From: JANXQG01 sp037147235
GTDB lineage: Bacteria; Planctomycetota; Planctomycetia; Pirellulales; Thermoguttaceae
Assembly: GCA_037147235.1 (NCBI GenBank)
Contig: JBAWVO010000324.1
Span: forward strand, 1 to 7,159
Direction: 5' to 3'
DNA: 7,159 nt
This document shows, piece by piece, positions 5,441 through 7,159 of this stretch. Numbering within the stretch: the first letter of the stretch is position 1; every line of letters begins with the position of its first letter. Made by a program: the position numbers and the translations under genes. The notes beneath the pieces were generated by a model, which was not told where the DNA came from, did no database searches, and saw nothing but the letters and a program-made list of their open reading frames with translations.

Positions 5441-5450
5441 CTACCCCATA
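5421..5450. other. Inferred attachment-site junction of the serine-recombinase element
   Basis: Sequence to the left reads as the N-terminus of the interrupted plus-strand gene up to about 5440. Sequence to the right reads as the tail of the recombinase. GGGTCA (5421-5426) and TGACCC (5434-5439) form a 6-bp inverted repeat around CGACCCA, the kind of imperfect symmetry found in serine-integrase attachment sites. The exact crossover cannot be placed without the other end of the element. Confidence 0.4.
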
Positions 5451-7159
5451 AACAGAAAACGGGGTTTGTTCGTGGAGTTCTACCATTCCTTCAACCAGTT
5501 CGTAGCGGTGTCGCTGTCGGCCGGGGTTACGTTTCCATCGACAGTCGATGCGGGAAACGAATCGCCGGAGCACGGCGCGAAGGATCGCGGGGTCGGAATC
5601 GGTCAACCGCTCTCCTAGGTCCATCATTGTATCGGCCAGTCGTTCGGCTTCCGTGTGCAGGTCCACGGGGTCGGTAAGGCTCCCGGCCGTGGCCAGTTCG
5701 TCGCGTATGCGGTCGCGTTCGGTCCTGACGATCTCTAACTCTTCAACCAGTTCGGCCGCGTCGATGGTGCGGATCGCCCTGACCAGTCGGCCGACTTCGC
5801 GGTCTAGGTCTGCCGCCTTCTTCTGCAATCGCTCTACGTCGCCGCTGCTGGCCTTGGTGTCGGCCTTTAGCTGCCGGGTGATGTTCTGGACCAACTCGTC
5901 GCGCCCTGGGCCTAGGAAGGTCTCCTGCAAGGCTTGCACGAGCCACCCTAACACCCGCTGGGCGTCCACGGCATGGTGGCCGCAAGTTGTATTATGCTGG
6001 CCGTCCGTGCCAAACTTGGCGTAATGGGAGCACACGTAACGCAAGTAGGTATAGGCCAGTTTTCCTTGCCGGTCTCTGCCGCGGCCGGTCTCTCCGATCA
6101 TTTTTTTGCCGCAATGCTTGCAGAAAATCAGGTCGGTAAGTGGGAAGGATCGCTGCGGGGCTGTCGCTCGTGGGCTCTCTGGATGCTTTAGCTTGCGCTG
6201 TACGCGGTCAAATAGTTTGGGGTCGATGATACCCTCGTGTGCATCTAGGACCGCGATAACGTCTTCCTCGGGCTTGCTGTGGCCCTTGGCCTTGCCGTTG
6301 CCGTTTTTGATCGCGACGATTTCTTCGCCTTGGGCTTCGTGGTATTCACCCCATGCGGTAACCCCCCATTGGCTCGTGCCAACATAAGCGCGGCTCGTCA
6401 ACATCCGGGCCACGCTCTTATGGGTCCAGCCGGTGCCCGTGGGGCTCGGGTAGCCCTTGCGATCTATTTCTCGGGCAAGTGCTCGGGCTCCTATGTCGGC
6501 CGTGTCCATGCGATTGAAGGCGAAGCGGATGGCCTCGATCTTCGCCGCGTCTGTCGTGGGGAGCAACCGGATGTGATGCCTTTTCATGCGGACAGATTCG
6601 CCGGGTTGCAATCGGCGGACCAACTGCCCATCATCATCGAATAAGCCTCGGTCAAGGCCATAGTGGGCGTTTCCACCATTCCAGCCGCCTCGCTTAGCGT
6701 TTGCAATCTTGCCGCGTACCACCTTGGCCGACAATTCGACCAGAAAGTCATTGCTGGCTTTTTGGTTCACGAATAAAAGCAACTGGCTTGTAAAGCTGTC
6801 CAGGTCGATGGCACCCTCGCAACAGGTATGCAGGCCCACTCCGGCCTTCCTCAACTGGTTGTAGAAGACCACGGCGTCCATCGGGTCTTCTCGGCTGATG
6901 CGGTTTGTATGCCACGCGAGCACGGCTTTGAATTTGCGGGCCTTCGCCGCGATCAACAGCGCAGCCAGCCCGGCGCGGTCCACGGTGGTGGTGTCGCCGC
7001 TGATGGCCTCGTCGGTGTACCACTCAACAATGGCGAATCCTTCGCGTGTTGCAAGTTTGGTTATGTCCGTCTTCTGCTGCTCGGGGCTCTTCTCCTGCCG
7101 ATCGCCGCTCATGCGGATGTAGCCCACGGCCGGGGTCAACTTGGTTTCGGCTTTGTGTG
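5424..7159 (-). CDS. Large serine recombinase (resolvase/invertase-type integrase)
   Basis: This is a serine integrase of about 570 residues. Numbering from a TTG at 7139, the resolvase catalytic domain covers about 4-150, with YIRMSGDRQ (nucleophile S11), SGDTTTVDRAGLAALL and NRISRED (R80, R83). The Recombinase domain spans about 195-320 (GYPSPTGTGWTHKSVARML). The zinc ribbon has C340-x2-C343, C370 and C386. A coiled coil at about 432-485 precedes the C-terminal tail. The frame remains open from 7139 to the window edge without a ribosome binding site before the TTG, so the true start probably lies a few codons past the edge and the gene is given as partial. Its last codons overlap the ATPase stub on the opposite strand, which places the attachment site at the recombinase 3' end. 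All expected domains are present, so it is likely functional. Confidence 0.93.
   Translation of the reverse strand, partial: HKAETKLTPAVGYIRMSGDRQEKSPEQQKTDITKLATREGFAIVEWYTDEAISGDTTTVDRAGLAALLIAAKARKFKAVLAWHTNRISREDPMDAVVFYNQLRKAGVGLHTCCEGAIDLDSFTSQLLLFVNQKASNDFLVELSAKVVRGKIANAKRGGWNGGNAHYGLDRGLFDDDGQLVRRLQPGESVRMKRHHIRLLPTTDAAKIEAIRFAFNRMDTADIGARALAREIDRKGYPSPTGTGWTHKSVARMLTSRAYVGTSQWGVTAWGEYHEAQGEEIVAIKNGNGKAKGHSKPEEDVIAVLDAHEGIIDPKLFDRVQRKLKHPESPRATAPQRSFPLTDLIFCKHCGKKMIGETGRGRDRQGKLAYTYLRYVCSHYAKFGTDGQHNTTCGHHAVDAQRVLGWLVQALQETFLGPGRDELVQNITRQLKADTKASSGDVERLQKKAADLDREVGRLVRAIRTIDAAELVEELEIVRTERDRIRDELATAGSLTDPVDLHTEAERLADTMMDLGERLTDSDPAILRAVLRRFVSRIDCRWKRNPGRQRHRYELVEGMVELHEQTPFSVYGVVGHGS

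Noticed and set aside
5440..5677. Continuation of the plus-strand frame from the ATG at 5366 to a stop at 5675-5677
   Set aside because: Beyond codon ~25 it is antisense to the recombinase C-terminal region. The open frame is chance; only the first part looks like a real gene start.

Overview
The window reads as an accessory region of a planctomycete chromosome, probably of the Gemmata/Zavarzinella type. That placement rests on my recollection of protein families (the DUF1257 and DUF2997 small proteins, the short sigma-like protein and the recombinase style), not on a search. No rRNA, tRNA or CRISPR array is visible.

Layout from left to right. Positions 1-160 hold a hairpin and an 88-nt potentially structured element. 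Positions 164-478 are a wrecked second copy of a DUF1257 gene. Positions 463 to about 2228 are the remains of a tyrosine-recombinase element on the minus strand: a complete recombinase (554-1564), the catalytic half of a second one (1557-2225) and a terminal inverted repeat (480-545). This looks like part of a recombinase-in-trio (RIT) element whose first gene and half of the second are gone. Positions 2229-2393 are a hairpin-rich leader, followed by a short sigma-70-like protein (2394-3014, +). Positions 3015-3286 are intergenic and lead to the second copy of the 88-nt element (3287-3374).

A plus-strand cassette follows: two small membrane proteins (3422-3586, 3654-3815), intact DUF1257 (3847-4215) and DUF2997 (4212-4406), the last two translationally coupled. 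Convergent to it lies a minus-strand gene of unknown function with a frameshift and an amber codon (4417-5242). At 5366 a plus-strand gene begins with what looks like the N-terminus of the AAA+ ATPase that often accompanies DUF1257/DUF2997. It is cut after about 25 codons by the 3' end of a large serine recombinase (5424 to the right edge, minus).

The simplest history is a sigma-like / structured-RNA / small-membrane-protein / DUF1257 / DUF2997 / AAA locus that was duplicated and then decayed. One copy lost 505 bp by a deletion between CAGC microhomologies and carries the RIT remnant in its 3' end. The other copy lost its ATPase to insertion of a serine-recombinase element. The cassette has no established function and is the best candidate here for an undescribed system.
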